This document shows, one piece after another, positions 21,709 to 32,255 of a stretch of 64,000 bases of DNA (positions are counted from its first letter, which is position 1; every line of letters begins with the position of its first letter). The position numbers and the translations under genes are program-made. The notes beneath the pieces were generated by a model, which worked only from the letters and a program-made list of their open reading frames with translations, did not search any database and was not told the DNA's origin. The stretch lies in NCBI GenBank assembly GCA_016584305.1, contig JACEEZ010011781.1, forward strand, positions 565,001 through 629,000, in the 5' to 3' direction. The DNA comes from Chionoecetes opilio. Lineage: Eukaryota > Arthropoda > Malacostraca > Decapoda > Majidae.

Positions 21709-22014
21709 GTAATGACCGCTCCATAAATATCTGTTCGTTATTCTGGAAGTGAACGAGTTAAGATGTCATCGAATTATTATGTACAATCATGACACGGTTA
21801 TACATGTTCCCTCCTTTATATATGGGGAAAATAGTTGCTTTTTCATTCTTGAGGTACTTTTTCTTACTCACGAAACATACAATTTGGTCATCTTGATTAG
21901 AAAAATTGGATAGTATTTTACATCCACTCTTTTGTATTGCATATTATAGATGTATTTTACTTTCGACTTCGATTTTTCCTTCGATACCTTTTCTCCTTTT
22001 CGATTTTAGCCAAG

Positions 22015-22510
22015 TCCTTTACTTACTGGCTCGTTACTCCTAACAGCGGACAACAGGAGATACTTTTCTTTCTTCCTTTTCTTAACGTCTTTTTTTTCTT
22101 AAGAGTTCCTTTTCGTAAAAAGGAACTCTTCGTGGAGCTTACTTTTCGTAAAAAGGAACATTCTTCTTTTTTCTTAAATCTTCCTTTTCTGAATGTTGTC
22201 TTTTCTTAATGTCTTAAGAGTCATCCTTTTCTGAACGAGTTGTCATCACTCGTAACAGCGAACAACAGCAGTGTATATGATATTATCTTTTTCTTCTTTG
22301 TATTATTCCTTCCCCATACCAAGTCCTTTTCTTAACGGGTTGTCATCACATTTCTTTCATCCTTTTCTTACTGTCTTCTTTTTTCTTAAGACTTCCTTTT
22401 TTAATGGTTTCTCATCCCTCCTAACAGCGAACAACAGGAGGGACTTTTCTTTCTTCCTTTTCTAAATGTCTTCTTTTTTCTAACTTCTAACAGTGGACAA
22501 CAAGAGTATA
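22015..22510 (+). repeat. Duplicated acceptor and exon-start modules before exon 12
   Basis: Four modules resemble the real acceptor and exon start (CATCCCTCTTCACAG then CGGACCAAAGGAA): CTCCTAACAG then CGGACAACAGGAG near 22045, CTCGTAACAG then CGAACAACAGCAG near 22257, CATCCCTCCTAACAG then CGAACAACAGGAG near 22427, and TTCTAACAG then TGGACAACAAGAG near 22492. Between them are TTTTCTTAACGTCTTCTTTTT blocks. None is followed by conserved coding sequence. Confidence 0.8.
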
Positions 22511-22519
22511 GGATTTTTT

Positions 22520-22640
22520 GTTTCTACTTCTTCTTCTTCTTCTTCTTTTCTTCTTCTTCTTCTTCTTCTTCTTTTCGTCTTCGTCTTCGTCTTCGTCTTC
22601 GTCTTCGTCTTCTCTTCTTCTTCTTCTTCTTCTTTCCCCA
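22520..22640. repeat. (CTT)n and (TCTTCG)n microsatellite
   Basis: CTT runs enclosing a TTCGTC hexamer run, about 40 bases before the exon 12 acceptor. Open frames of Ser/Leu/Phe or Glu/Lys/Arg are artefacts. Confidence 0.95.
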
Positions 22641-22680
22641 TGCCAAGTCCTGTTATATGGTCTGTCATCCCTCTTCACAG

Positions 22681-22921
22681 CGGACCAAAGGAACGAATAC
22701 TTCTGGGATGACTACCTGCTGGCACACCTAGTCAAGGGCTCCTGCCTGGCCTACATGAGCTCCCCGCTGCAGGCCGAGGAATGCTTCAAGTTCATCGTCA
22801 GTAATGAGAAGAAGATCAAAGAAGACACCTACCTCGTGCCCAACGCCCTCTTAGAACTGGGTCTCCTCCTCTTAAGAGCCAACGACCTGGAACAGTCTCG
22901 CATCATTCTGGAACACGCCAA
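22681..22921 (+). CDS. TTC39B: TTC39-like gene, exon 12
   Basis: Acceptor CCCTCTTCACAG, donor GCCAA then GTGAGT. It completes an Ala codon and reads DQRNEYFWDDYLLAHLVKGS, CLAYMSSPLQAEECFKFIVS, NEKKIKEDTYLVPNALLELG and LLLLRANDLEQSRIILEHA (residues 443-521). Leu-Lys/Val-Lys-Gly-x-Cys-Leu, Pro-Leu-Gln-Ala-Glu-x-Cys and Tyr-Leu-Val-Pro-x-x-Leu-x-Glu-Leu-Gly are the C-terminal TPR signatures of the family. It ends with AA of Lys. Confidence 0.97.
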
Positions 22922-23036
22922 GTGAGTATTCGCACCTCAGAGTCTGAAATGGGATTATAATGAAGTATAGTTTAATATAGTATAGGCCTATTTGAAGGTA
23001 GGTATACCGTATATGTGGATTTGAAGGAGCTGAGTG

Positions 23037-23640
23037 TAAGGAGATGGAGGTGGTTTGGGCTCGTGAAGAGGAGAGAAGGTGGTGAGGCATTGGGGAGAGC
23101 TGTTAGAGTGGAAGTGCCAGGTGAGAGTTAGGAGATGGAGGTGGTTTGGGCTCGTGAAGAGGAGAGAAGGTTGTTAGGCATTGGGGAGAGCTGTTAGAGT
23201 GGAAGTGCCAGGTGAGAGTTAGGAGATGGAGGTGGTTTGGGCTCGTGAAGAGGAGAGAAGGTTGTTAGGCATTGGGGAGAGCTGTTAGAGTGGAAGTGCC
23301 AGGTGAGAGTTAGGAGATGGAGGTGGTTTGGGCTCGTGAAGAGGAGAGAAGGTGGTGAGGCATTGGGGAGAGCTGTTAGAGTGGAAGTGCCAGGTGAGAG
23401 TTAGGAGAAGGAGGTGGTTTGGGCTCGTGAAGAGGAGAGAAGGTGGTGAGGCATTGGGGAGAGCTGTTAGAGTGGAAGTGCCAGGTGAGAGTTAGGAGAA
23501 GGAGGTGGTTTGGGCACGTGAAGAGGAGAGAAGGTGGTGAGGCATTGGGGAGAGCTGTTAGAGTGGAAGTGCCAGGTGAGAGTTAGGAGATGGAGGTGGT
23601 TTGGACACGTGAAGAGGAGAGAAGGTTGTTAGGCATTTTG
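23037..23640 (+). repeat. 91-bp minisatellite derived from a LINE ORF2 C-terminus
   Basis: GTGGAAGTGCCAGG recurs at 23108, 23199, 23290 and on, every 91 bases, for about 6.6 copies. The first unit reads RRWRWFGLVKRREGGEALGR then AVRVEVPGES; later units encode FGHVKRR. This matches the R-W-x-GHV-x-RR motif near the C-terminus of non-LTR retrotransposon ORF2 proteins. Unit length is not a multiple of three and stops interrupt it, so the array is not coding. Confidence 0.88.
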
Positions 23641-23924
23641 TATTGACATATAATTCTGATCCAGGTACTGTTAGATTTAAAAAAAAAAGCATTAAGGATG
23701 AAAAACGTTCAAATGTTCAATAAATGTTAGAGATTAAGAACGTTAGCGTGTTCTACAAAAGTTTGTTGTGTTTGTGCATTGTGTATTGACATGTAATTCT
23801 AATCCTGGTATTGTTAAACATGATTGTTAGTGTATTAGTGTATTATAAGTATTAAAAGAGTTTCAAGCAGAGTATAAAAAAAACAAGCATCAAAGATTAT
23901 TAGTATAACTTGTATAACTTCTTC

Positions 23925-24003
23925 TTCTTTCTGTTTAACGTCAGATTTTTCCATAATATCTCAGGAGTTTAGACGGCCGATGATATGCTTCCAACTATCT
24001 TCC
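23925..24003 (-). repeat. Dispersed repeat, uninterrupted TTAA site
   Basis: CTTTCTGTTTAACGTCAGATT then CATAATATCTCAGGAG and AGACGGCCGATGATATGC match 12565-12800 in reverse and 19436-19740 without the MITE. It serves as an empty-site reference. Confidence 0.8.
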
Positions 24004-24013
24004 AACTAGTGTG

Positions 24014-24554
24014 TTAACCCCTTCACACCCAGATCTTTCCTTTGCTATATAAAATCGTTTGTTGTTAGCCATACAATTACGGAAAGTAGCTAGAAAAAAT
24101 AGAAAAATTAGGAAAAGTAGCTAGAAAAAGTAGAAAAATTACGAAAAGTAGCTAGAAAAAGTAGAAAAATTACGAAAAGTAGCTAGAAAAAGTAGAAAAA
24201 TTACGAAAAGTAGCTAGAAAAAATAGAAAAATTACGAAAAGTAGCTAGAAAAAGTAGAAAAATTACGAAGTACTAGAAAAGTAGAAATACGAAAAAGCTA
24301 GAAAAAGTAGAAAAATTACGAAAAGTAGCTAGAAAAAGTAGAAAAATTACGAAAAGTAGCTAGAAAAAGTAGAAAAATTACGAAAAGTAGCTAGAAAAAG
24401 TAGAAAAATTACGAAAAGCTGCTTAATATACCAAATTAGTTAGTGGACAAGGACACTAAACAGATCATAGCTATGAAATTTTGCATATATTCATTAAAAT
24501 CGTCTAAGTAACGACATTACACTGGAAATTACGTGATGGGCCTCAAGTGGTTAA
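24014..24554. mobile_element. TTAA-target MITE (piggyBac-like), copy c, expanded internally
   Basis: The ends are TTAACCCCTTCACACCCAGA and GGGCCTCAAGTGGTTAA. Between 24085 and 24418 a 31-bp unit (AATTACGAAAAGTAGCTAGA plus AAAAGTAGAAA) is repeated about 11 times, swelling the element from about 205 to 541 bp. Confidence 0.9.
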
Positions 24555-24599
24555 AAGAGTATTAAAAGAATATCAATCACAGTATCAAAAGAGTACTTA

Positions 24600-24660
24600 T
24601 CAAAGAGTATTAGTGTATTATAACCCTCAATAACAACCCTTTCCTTATCCTCAGAAAGAT
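24600..24660 (+). repeat. Duplicate of the exon 13 acceptor (decoy 3-prime splice site)
   Basis: TATTATAACCCTCAATAACA then ACCCTTTCCTTATCCTCAG and AAA is nearly identical to 24915-24958, the real acceptor. It diverges right after AAA (GATTTAG instead of CAACTAC). Confidence 0.88.
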
Positions 24661-24692
24661 TTAGAAAGTTAGAGTTGTATATTTGTATTATT

Positions 24693-24840
24693 TGTTCGCA
24701 ATGTGCAGCGTCCCTGTGCATTCGGTCAGCGGTTCGAGTCCGCCTAGTTCGTGCTGACGTGGCGGCGCTTTGTATAGTCAATAACCTTGTAGTTGGTACT
24801 TGCAAAGTGTCTAGATAGGATGAAAATCTTATCTTATCTT
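24693..24840 (+). mobile_element. SINE B, 5-prime-truncated copy
   Basis: Begins at TTCGCAATGTGCAGCGTCCC, has the B box GGTTCGAGTCC and ends in ATCTTATCTT. The A-box head is missing. It lies between the decoy and real acceptors of exon 13. Confidence 0.88.
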
Positions 24841-24955
24841 GTATTATTTGTATAGTTGTGTATTGTATATAAACACGTAATTCTAACCCAGTAATTATTA
24901 AAGGTCAGTATTAGTATATTATAACCCTTAATAACAACCCTTTCCTTATCCTCAG

Positions 24956-25202
24956 AAACAACTACAAGGGTTACTCTCTAGAATCGCGGTTACACTTCCG
25001 CCTTCACGCCACACTCAACAAGATCAGCAGCCTCCAGAAGGGCTCGCAGAATAACGCGATTAACCCTATGGGCACGTACCCTTCCATCAGCCGCTCGCCC
25101 TCTCCCTGTATGTCCAAAGTCTCCGGCACGACTAATGGAACTAATGGCAACAGACCCCATAAACCCATCAAGAACGGCAAGCCTATCTCTACGCCTCTCT
25201 GA
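24956..25202 (+). CDS. TTC39B: TTC39-like gene, last exon
   Basis: Acceptor CTTATCCTCAG; it completes Lys and reads NNYKGYSLESRLHFRLHATL then NKISSLQKG (residues 523 on). Asn-Asn-Tyr-Lys-x-Tyr-Ser-x-Glu-Ser-Arg-Leu-His-Phe-Arg closes the conserved domain. About 52 residues of Ser/Pro/Asn/Lys-rich tail follow (for example SRSPSPCMSKVSGTTNGTNG) and look disordered. The stop TGA is at 25200-25202. No AATAAA was noticed close downstream; ATTAAA variants occur further on, so the 3-prime UTR end is not placed. Confidence 0.95.
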
Positions 25203-25344
25203 TAATGCCATGGGTGAGGACGTATGTATGAATCTTAGTGAGTTTTATGAGGGATGAAGATTGGTGTGTGTGAGTTAGTGTGTCTTATGAGTAGTAAATA
25301 AGTGCTTGTTTTGTATGAGTGTTCGTGTGTGTTTTATGAGTAAT

Positions 25345-25422
25345 GAGGTTTTGTGTGTGTGTGTGCGCGCGCGTGTGTGTGTGTGTGTGGTGTGTGTGTG
25401 TGTATGTGTGTGTGTGTGTGAC
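25345..25422. repeat. (TG)n microsatellite in the putative 3-prime UTR
   Basis: TG runs interrupted by GCGCGCGCG and single substitutions. Confidence 0.94.
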
Positions 25423-25667
25423 ATCCAAAGATTAATACTCAGTAATCTGGGTACGTTTCCCAGTGTCAGATCTTATATACAGATGCATTCCATATCAAAG
25501 GTTTTCATGTGTGCAATAGTTTCTCTGTGATTTTTGTTCTCTCTCTTTAGTTATAATTCAGCTTGTACCTTCTATCTGTCTGTTTCTGTCTAGATTCAGT
25601 GATTTTCTCTCTTGTTTAGTTATAATTGAGTGTTTTCCTTCCATCTGTCCGGCTCCATAACATAACA

Positions 25668-25746
25668 TGGGGCTCCGTAGCTCAGTGGTAGAGTGTTGGT
25701 GTTTTAATACGTCAACAAAAAGGTGTGGGTTCGATTCCCTCACAAA
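25668..25746 (+). other. tRNA-like pol III sequence (SINE head or tRNA pseudogene)
   Basis: GGCTCCGTAGCTCAGTGGTA holds an A box, and GGTTCGATTCC is a perfect B box 40 bases on. An anticodon-like stem TTGGTG/CGTCAA can form. The acceptor ends (GGGCTCC and CAAAATC) do not pair and the T stem is interrupted, so it is not a functional tRNA. Confidence 0.6.
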
Positions 25747-25749
25747 ATC

Positions 25750-27590
25750 TATGTTCCTGTCTGTTTGTCTAAGTCTGTCTGTTTCATCAGCTTGTGTCTG
25801 TGTGATGAAAGCCAGTGCTCAGGGGTCAGTAGTGATGAGGAGGGAGGTAAATTACTGCTGTAGAAATAGTTTCCTCTTAAAGTTTATGAAATTACTATAT
25901 GAAAAAAGGGAAATTTCAATATTAAAAAAATTGTCGTGGGGGCAAGAGGTGTTTGCATAAATTTTTGTTCTATTTCGGTATCTCCGTAAGAAAATGTATT
26001 ATATTTTCACATTCTCACATGTTCTGAGTCATATAAGTTTCCACAACATAAGTAAAAAAAGCTGTTTTCATGTCAATATCTAAGAAAACAAATCTAGAGT
26101 TGATAGAGAAAAAATGTAAACGTCCAATGGGGTTTAAGCAAAGAAAATATTAGCTGTATTACTATTAGCTGTTATATAATACGTTAGATGGGGTGACATG
26201 TCAGTATTTATAGAATTTTCGGGGGGCAAGAGTAAAGACTACTCTATACCCATGAGAACTGTTTCAGGACATGTGATAGAATCTAGACTATTGCATTCCA
26301 TGTCAATTAACAAGGTACACTGGAGTTAAAGGGATTAAAGCATGATGCAGAAGTAATTGCATTGCCAGAATCCGTGAGAGTAAGGGGAGCACAGATTGAT
26401 TCCGCTGTATATAAATCAGAGAATGGGAAACTATAGTCTAGTAGTCTTTGGCAAGAGAGATAATGATAAGAAGAGAATAGTAAAGAGAGATAAATGAAGA
26501 ATTTGCATAGCTCTTTTGCCCGTATTCGTAGTCACATACCATCATTGTACGTGGTCATTGTTCACTTTTTGTCTTGTCCTAATTAAATCAATATGTCATG
26601 CCAGCTCTGTTGTGATTGCAATAGGAGTACTGTATGATTGCTCTAGTACTTTCCATGGCAGCTACAAGACCAAGTGAATAATTTTGACTGAGTAGAAATG
26701 GAACAAAATCATAGCAATTACCACGAGCAATGATGGTATGTGACTACGAATACGAGCCTTTGTTCTATAGTGGGGTTTTAACATCAAGAAAAAATGAACC
26801 AAAGAGGTGTTGGTAGTTCCCCTGAGCCATGCTTTTCATTACACAGTTCAAGTGTCTCTGATTATAAGGCATTTATACTAAACCAATTAAGTGATCTTTG
26901 TTATTTAGTGTGTTAGGGATCTATAGGAAGGAAATAGTATCTGTTCTCTAGGCAAAGTTTGAAGAGTCTATATTGTTATTACCAGAATCAAAGTTTTAGT
27001 GTCAGGTAACATAATCCTATAACTATGAATTAGTATATTTAGAGTTTTTAGATGATTATAAATGCATATTATATTGTTGATGAAAAGTATACATTAATAT
27101 ATTATATGGGATTTTTTTTTTATCTGATGTTGTTATATATTTAGAGGCATTTTAATGTAATGTTTAAACAGATTTATCAGAATATATACATGTACAGTAC
27201 TAGAATATTATAGCAGGGAAGTATTAGATTAGGAGATGGTTAGAAAATGAGATGGTGTGGATTTTATCCTAGTAATGGAATGATCATTGCTTAGCTTTGG
27301 TTTTAAAGATCTATAAGGGAAGTTGTTTTAATTATTTCCATTTCAACTTTTCTATTGATTCACTAGACAATATTTTTTTCATGTTGACAGCATTTTTTTT
27401 TTTTAAGCAAGTAGGATTTTACTTTAGAATTTTCTTGTATAGATAAATTTCCTTTTTTTCCACTGTCACTTACAAGAAATTATCGAATCACTTATTTTTA
27501 GCCGAGTTTTGCAATTGTTTCATACGGTGTGCATGAAAGTTCAGCATCAGACACTTCCTTTTGGGTCCTGTCTAACCACTAACCACAAGA
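25750..27590. other. AT-rich, mostly unique sequence downstream of TTC39
   Basis: No coding potential, named repeat or RNA gene recognised. It could be long 3-prime UTR or intergenic DNA. One near-palindromic pair was noticed: ATTCGTAGTCACATACCATC (near 26525) and GATGGTATGTGACTACGAAT (near 26733), an inverted repeat about 235 bp across that looks like another small MITE. Confidence 0.5.
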
Positions 27591-27594
27591 GGTA

Positions 27595-27598
27595 TATT

Positions 27599-27650
<52 letters not shown>

Positions 27651-27667
27651 TAGTAATAGTAGTAGTG

Positions 27668-27702
<35 letters not shown>

Positions 27703-27725
27703 CGTGGTAGTGGTGGTAACAGTAG
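27595..27725. repeat. (AGT)n microsatellite
   Basis: AGT trinucleotides with a few interruptions. 27730-28515 is AT-rich and featureless apart from a short TG run near 28372. Confidence 0.96.
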
Positions 27726-28516
27726 AAGAGTTATTCAAATCCCAGTTTATACATAACACGAACATCTAATCATTGTTTTATCCTACTTAGCCCAGTCATT
27801 GTCACTATGTCTCCCTGAACCTCACACATAACATTTTTGTGTATATGAGACCATGTTGATGAGTCTTCATAGTTGCATCATACATACCAAAGCACTTTCG
27901 AGATATGGAATTAAATCTACGGAACACGCGTAGTACATGTTCATACGAAGAAACTAATTTTGTATACATACATATATTACGTTCATGATAGTAAATTATT
28001 ATTATTTTTTTTTTTGGAGCCTATAGCATAATGAATTTGCATGTTCATGTTTTTAGACTCAAACGTTCTTTCCAAAGTACCAATTTCGTATGTGTACATT
28101 TTTTATTGCCATGTTACGAAATCGAAAAAAAACATGGCGGCAAATTTTGATCTGATATAGACAAACTGCAATCATTGTTACCCAAATATATTTTCCTAAG
28201 ACTCTTTTTCCACTCCAAGAAAAGTCTAGAAAATGACTCCTAACATCATTTTTTATACAGGATATATTTTAGCCCTCAGTCCGCGGTCACAAGACAAGAG
28301 TGGTGAGCTAACAAGACACGTATGGCTCATGTCTTCCCTGTGTCTTGTTCACGTCTGTCTTGGCAGGCCTGTGTGTGTGTGTGTGTGGAGTGAGGCTGAT
28401 TGTGGTAATGATTAATGCTACTACAGACAAGTTCTAGTCAAGACTTTGTAGAAAACTATACTAGTAGAAATTTAAACATTCCAGCCCATTAGGGATTTAT
28501 GGATATTTCTGTATTG

Positions 28517-28604
<88 letters not shown>

Positions 28605-28621
28605 AGAGAGAGAGGAGAGAG

Positions 28622-28656
<35 letters not shown>

Positions 28657-28692
28657 GAGAGAGAGAAGAGAGAGAGAGAGAAAAGAGGAGAG

Positions 28693-28728
<36 letters not shown>
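28517..28728. repeat. (GA)n compound microsatellite
   Basis: GA runs with GGA and AAAG interruptions. The RE/RER open frames are artefacts. Confidence 0.96.
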
Positions 28729-28730
<2 letters not shown>

Positions 28731-28914
28731 TTGTGTGTGTGTCTTTGTATGGATCTGCAGCCACGTCAATAATCAAACTCCTTTCCGTGCATCATTTAAG
28801 CATAAGTATAAATGACTCTTTAAAATTAGTGCCATACGGATGTAAACGATATTTTTGCAATGAAACCTATTTCCTTGTCCTCCAATTGTAGTCTGTGTAT
28901 ATGTTATATGTGTG

Positions 28915-29350
28915 ACTTAAGGAAACTAGAAAACTTATGATATAGAGAACTTATGACTGAGAAAACTTATGAATTAGAAAACTTATGATTTAGAAACTTA
29001 TGACTGAGAAAACTTATGACTTAGAAAACTTATGATTTAGAAAATTTATGAATTAGAAAACTTATGACTTAGAAAACTTATGACTTAGAAAACTTATGAC
29101 TTAGAATATTATGACTTAGAAAACTTATGACTTAGAAAACTTATGACAAAAAACTTATGACAAAACTTTGACTTAGAAAACTTATGACTTAGAAAATGTA
29201 TGACTTAGAAAATGTATGACTTAGAAAATGTATGACTGAGAAAACTTATGACTGAGAAAACTTATGACAGAAAACTTATGTCTTATAAAACTTATGACTC
29301 AGAAACTTTATGACTTAGAAAACTTATGACTTAGAAAACTTATGACTTCA
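28915..29350. repeat. 16-bp minisatellite AAAACTTATGACTTAG
   Basis: About 26 copies with substitutions and short deletions. 29351-29814 afterwards is AT-rich with no feature. Confidence 0.94.
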
Positions 29351-29814
29351 GAAAACATGCATACATATAAATTAATATTCCTGTACCTTTGGTGTTTAAA
29401 AGGAAAGTTTGTGTGAGTGTAAAGCGATTAATGGTCTTATAGCAGGGAGGGATAAGGGTGTTAACGGCCGGACCAGATTCACCACGAGGGATTTAATAGG
29501 TTCAGGAAAGCGTCCAGAGTTATATTACTTATTTTATTTACATATTTTTCAGCTCCAAGAAAATTTTGGATACGTGAGCAATTGAGTGTAAAACTACGAT
29601 ACATTATTATTCTCTAAAGTCTTAAAATGTCAGAAAAAAACATAATGATAAAGGAATCGTAAACCTATAGATAATTATATATACATCATTGAATATAAGC
29701 TCAGAAATGTGTCCAGGGCATAGCAAAGTTTTAATTCTATTTGCATTTTTACACTCTCCAAGAAATTGTAAGATATGTGAGTAATTGAGTTAATGACCAA
29801 ACTACGCCATCTGC

Positions 29815-30075
29815 TACCGTAGATAACACTATAGCCGCCAGTCACTTGCCACTGCACTAATGTCGCCAGGCACAATATATTACGAATTTTAGCATCACTA
29901 CAGACTTGTATGTGCCACTGAAGAGGCATGCACAGTAGTTTATATTATGTACATCACACTACATGTCTTCAGTGGCTCATACAAGTCTGTAGTGATGCTA
30001 AAATTCGTAATATAGTGTGCCTGGCGACATTAGTGCAGTGGCAAGTGACTGGCGACTATAGTGTTATCTACGGTA
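29815..30075. mobile_element. Fold-back element, about 110-bp inverted arms
   Basis: The left arm runs from TACCGTAGATAACACTATAG through GTCGCCAGGCACA, TTACGAATTTTAGCATCACT and AGACTTGTATG to CCACTGAAGA. The right arm from about 29966 is its near-perfect reverse complement ending CTATAGTGTTATCTACGGTA. Only about 40 bases separate the arms. Related copies lie at 9045-9537 and 54622-55263. Open frames on both strands encode the same arm. Confidence 0.92.
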
Positions 30076-30319
30076 CTACCATTATCGAAGTCTTAAGATT
30101 TCGGAAAGAATGTGATGGAAGGAATGGTAATCTCTCCTTCCTGTCCATATGAGTCTTGAATAGCATTAAGTTCGTTTGTGTTATGAATATATTTGCGTTA
30201 CGAATTGGTTTCATCTCTTATAATGTTTGAGAAATGTTAGTTTCAAAATTTTAAGAATGATTTAGTTTTTGTGTCTTACATTACAGGAAAGAGCATATTA
30301 TTTAATATTTTTTGTCCAT

Positions 30320-30324
<5 letters not shown>

Positions 30325-30394
<70 letters not shown>
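30325..30394. repeat. (GA)n microsatellite
   Basis: A pure GA run. 30395-30605 after it is AT-rich; AATAAA occurs at 30415 and about 30460 but cannot be tied to a transcript. Confidence 0.96.
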
Positions 30395-30399
<5 letters not shown>

Positions 30400-30609
30400 T
30401 AACGTTCATATCCAAATAAAGAGTTGTATAAAAAAAAGGAAAAAAAGATCTTATAGAGCAATAAAATGAATTTTAAGCCGCGTTTTATTCACATCGAAAT
30501 CCCGAAACCCGCTTAAATTTCCACGCTTTATGCCGAGACCGAAATTTATGCCTATTTGACACATGGAAATAAGTGGTTACTTTGCAGTGAGAAAAGTTTT
30601 GCGTTAGGA

Positions 30610-32255
30610 CTGTATGGTAGTGGTAATGTAGTGGTAGTGTAGTGGTAGTGTAGTGTATGTGTCGTGGTGTGTACTGTAGTGTAGTGGTTGTGTAGTGGTG
30701 TGTACTGTAGTGTAGTGGTGGTGTGTAGTGGTTGTGTACTGTTGTGTAATGGTAGTGTAGTGGTGTGTACTGTAGTGTAGTGATGGTGTGTAGTGGTAGT
30801 GTAGTGGTGTGTACTGTTGTGTAGTGGTAATATAGTGGTGTATACTGTAGTGTAGCGGTAGTGTAGTGGTGATGTAGTAGTAGTGTAGTGTAGTTGTAGT
30901 GTATGTGGTGTGTACTGTAGTGTAGTGGTAGTGTAGGGGTGTGTAGTGGTTGTGTAGTGTAGTGTAGAGGTAGTGTAGTGGTGATGTAGTGGTGTGTACT
31001 ATAGTGTAGTGGTGTGTAGTGTAGTGTAGTAGTGGTAGTGTACTGTAGTGTAGTGGTAGTGTAGTGGTAGTGTAGTGGTGTGTACGTAGTGTAGTGGTAG
31101 TGTATGTTGGTGTGGTGTAGTGTGGTATAGTGTACGGTGTGTACGTGGTAGTGTAGTGGTGTGTACGGTAGTGTAGTGGTAGTGTAGTGGTGTGTACTGT
31201 AGTGTAGTGGTAGTGTAGTGGTGTGTACGGTAGTGTAGTGTAGTGTAGTGGTGTTCTGTAGTGTAGTGGTAGTGTAGTGGTGATGTGTAGTGGTAGTGTT
31301 AGTGGTGTGTAGTGGTGTGTACTTGTAGTGTAGTGGTCAGTGTAGTGGTGTGTAGTGGTGTGTAGTAGTGGTGTGTACTGTAGTGTAGTGGTAGTGTAGT
31401 GGTGTGTACTGTAGTGTAGTGGTAGGTGTAGTGGTGTATACTGTAGTGTTGTAGTGGTAGTGTAGTGGTGGTTTAGTGGTATAGTGTAGTGGTGTGTACT
31501 GTAGTGTAGTGGTGTGTAGTGGTGTGTACTGTAGTGTAGTGGCTGGTGTATGGTAGTAGTGTAGTGGTGTGTAGTTGGTGTGTACTGTGTGTAGTGGTTA
31601 GTGTAGTGGTTGTGTTGTGAGGGTAGTGTAGTAGTGGTAGTGTAGTGGTGTGTAGTGTAGTGTATGGTGTGTAGTGGTAGTGTAGTGGTAGTGTAGTGGT
31701 ATGTACTGTAGTAGTTAGTGGTGTGTGTAGGGGTGTATACTGTAGTGTAGTGGTAGTGTAGTGGTGATGTAGTGGTAGTGTAGTGGTGTGTACGTAGTGT
31801 AGTGGTAGTGTAGTGGGTGTACTGTGTGTAGTGGCAGTGTAGTGGTAGTGTGTAGTGGTGGTGTACTGTAGTGTAGTGGGAGTGTAGTGGTGTGTAGTGG
31901 TGTGTACTGTATAGTGTAGTGGCAGTGTAGTGGTGTGTAGTGGTGTGTACTGTAGTGTAGTGGCAGTGTAGTGGTGTGTAGTGGTAGTGTAGTGGTGTGT
32001 AGTGGTGTGTACTGTTGTGTAGTGGTAGTGTAGTGGTGTGTAGTGGTAGTGTAGTGGTAGTGTACTGTAGTGTAGTGGTGGTGTGTAGTGGGGTGTACTG
32101 TTGTGTAGTGGTGTGTAGTGGTAGTGTAGTGGTGTGTAGTGGTAGTGTACTGTAGTGTAGTGGTGGTGTGTAGTGGGGTGTACTGTTGTGTAGTGGTAGT
32201 GTAGTGGTTGTACTATAGTGTAGTGGTAGTGTAGTGGTGTGTACGGATAGTGAGA
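30610..32255. repeat. G/T-rich minisatellite based on GTGTAGTGGT
   Basis: About 1.65 kb built from TAGTGTAGTGG, GTGTGTACTG and related pieces, with almost no C on the + strand. Period is irregular (about 10 with 20-40-base super-units). The 296-codon His/Thr/Tyr frame on the - strand (31473-32363) is a periodic artefact that reads out into unique sequence. Confidence 0.93.

Noticed and set aside
25668..25746. tRNA gene candidate
   Set aside because: The acceptor stem cannot pair and the T stem is interrupted.
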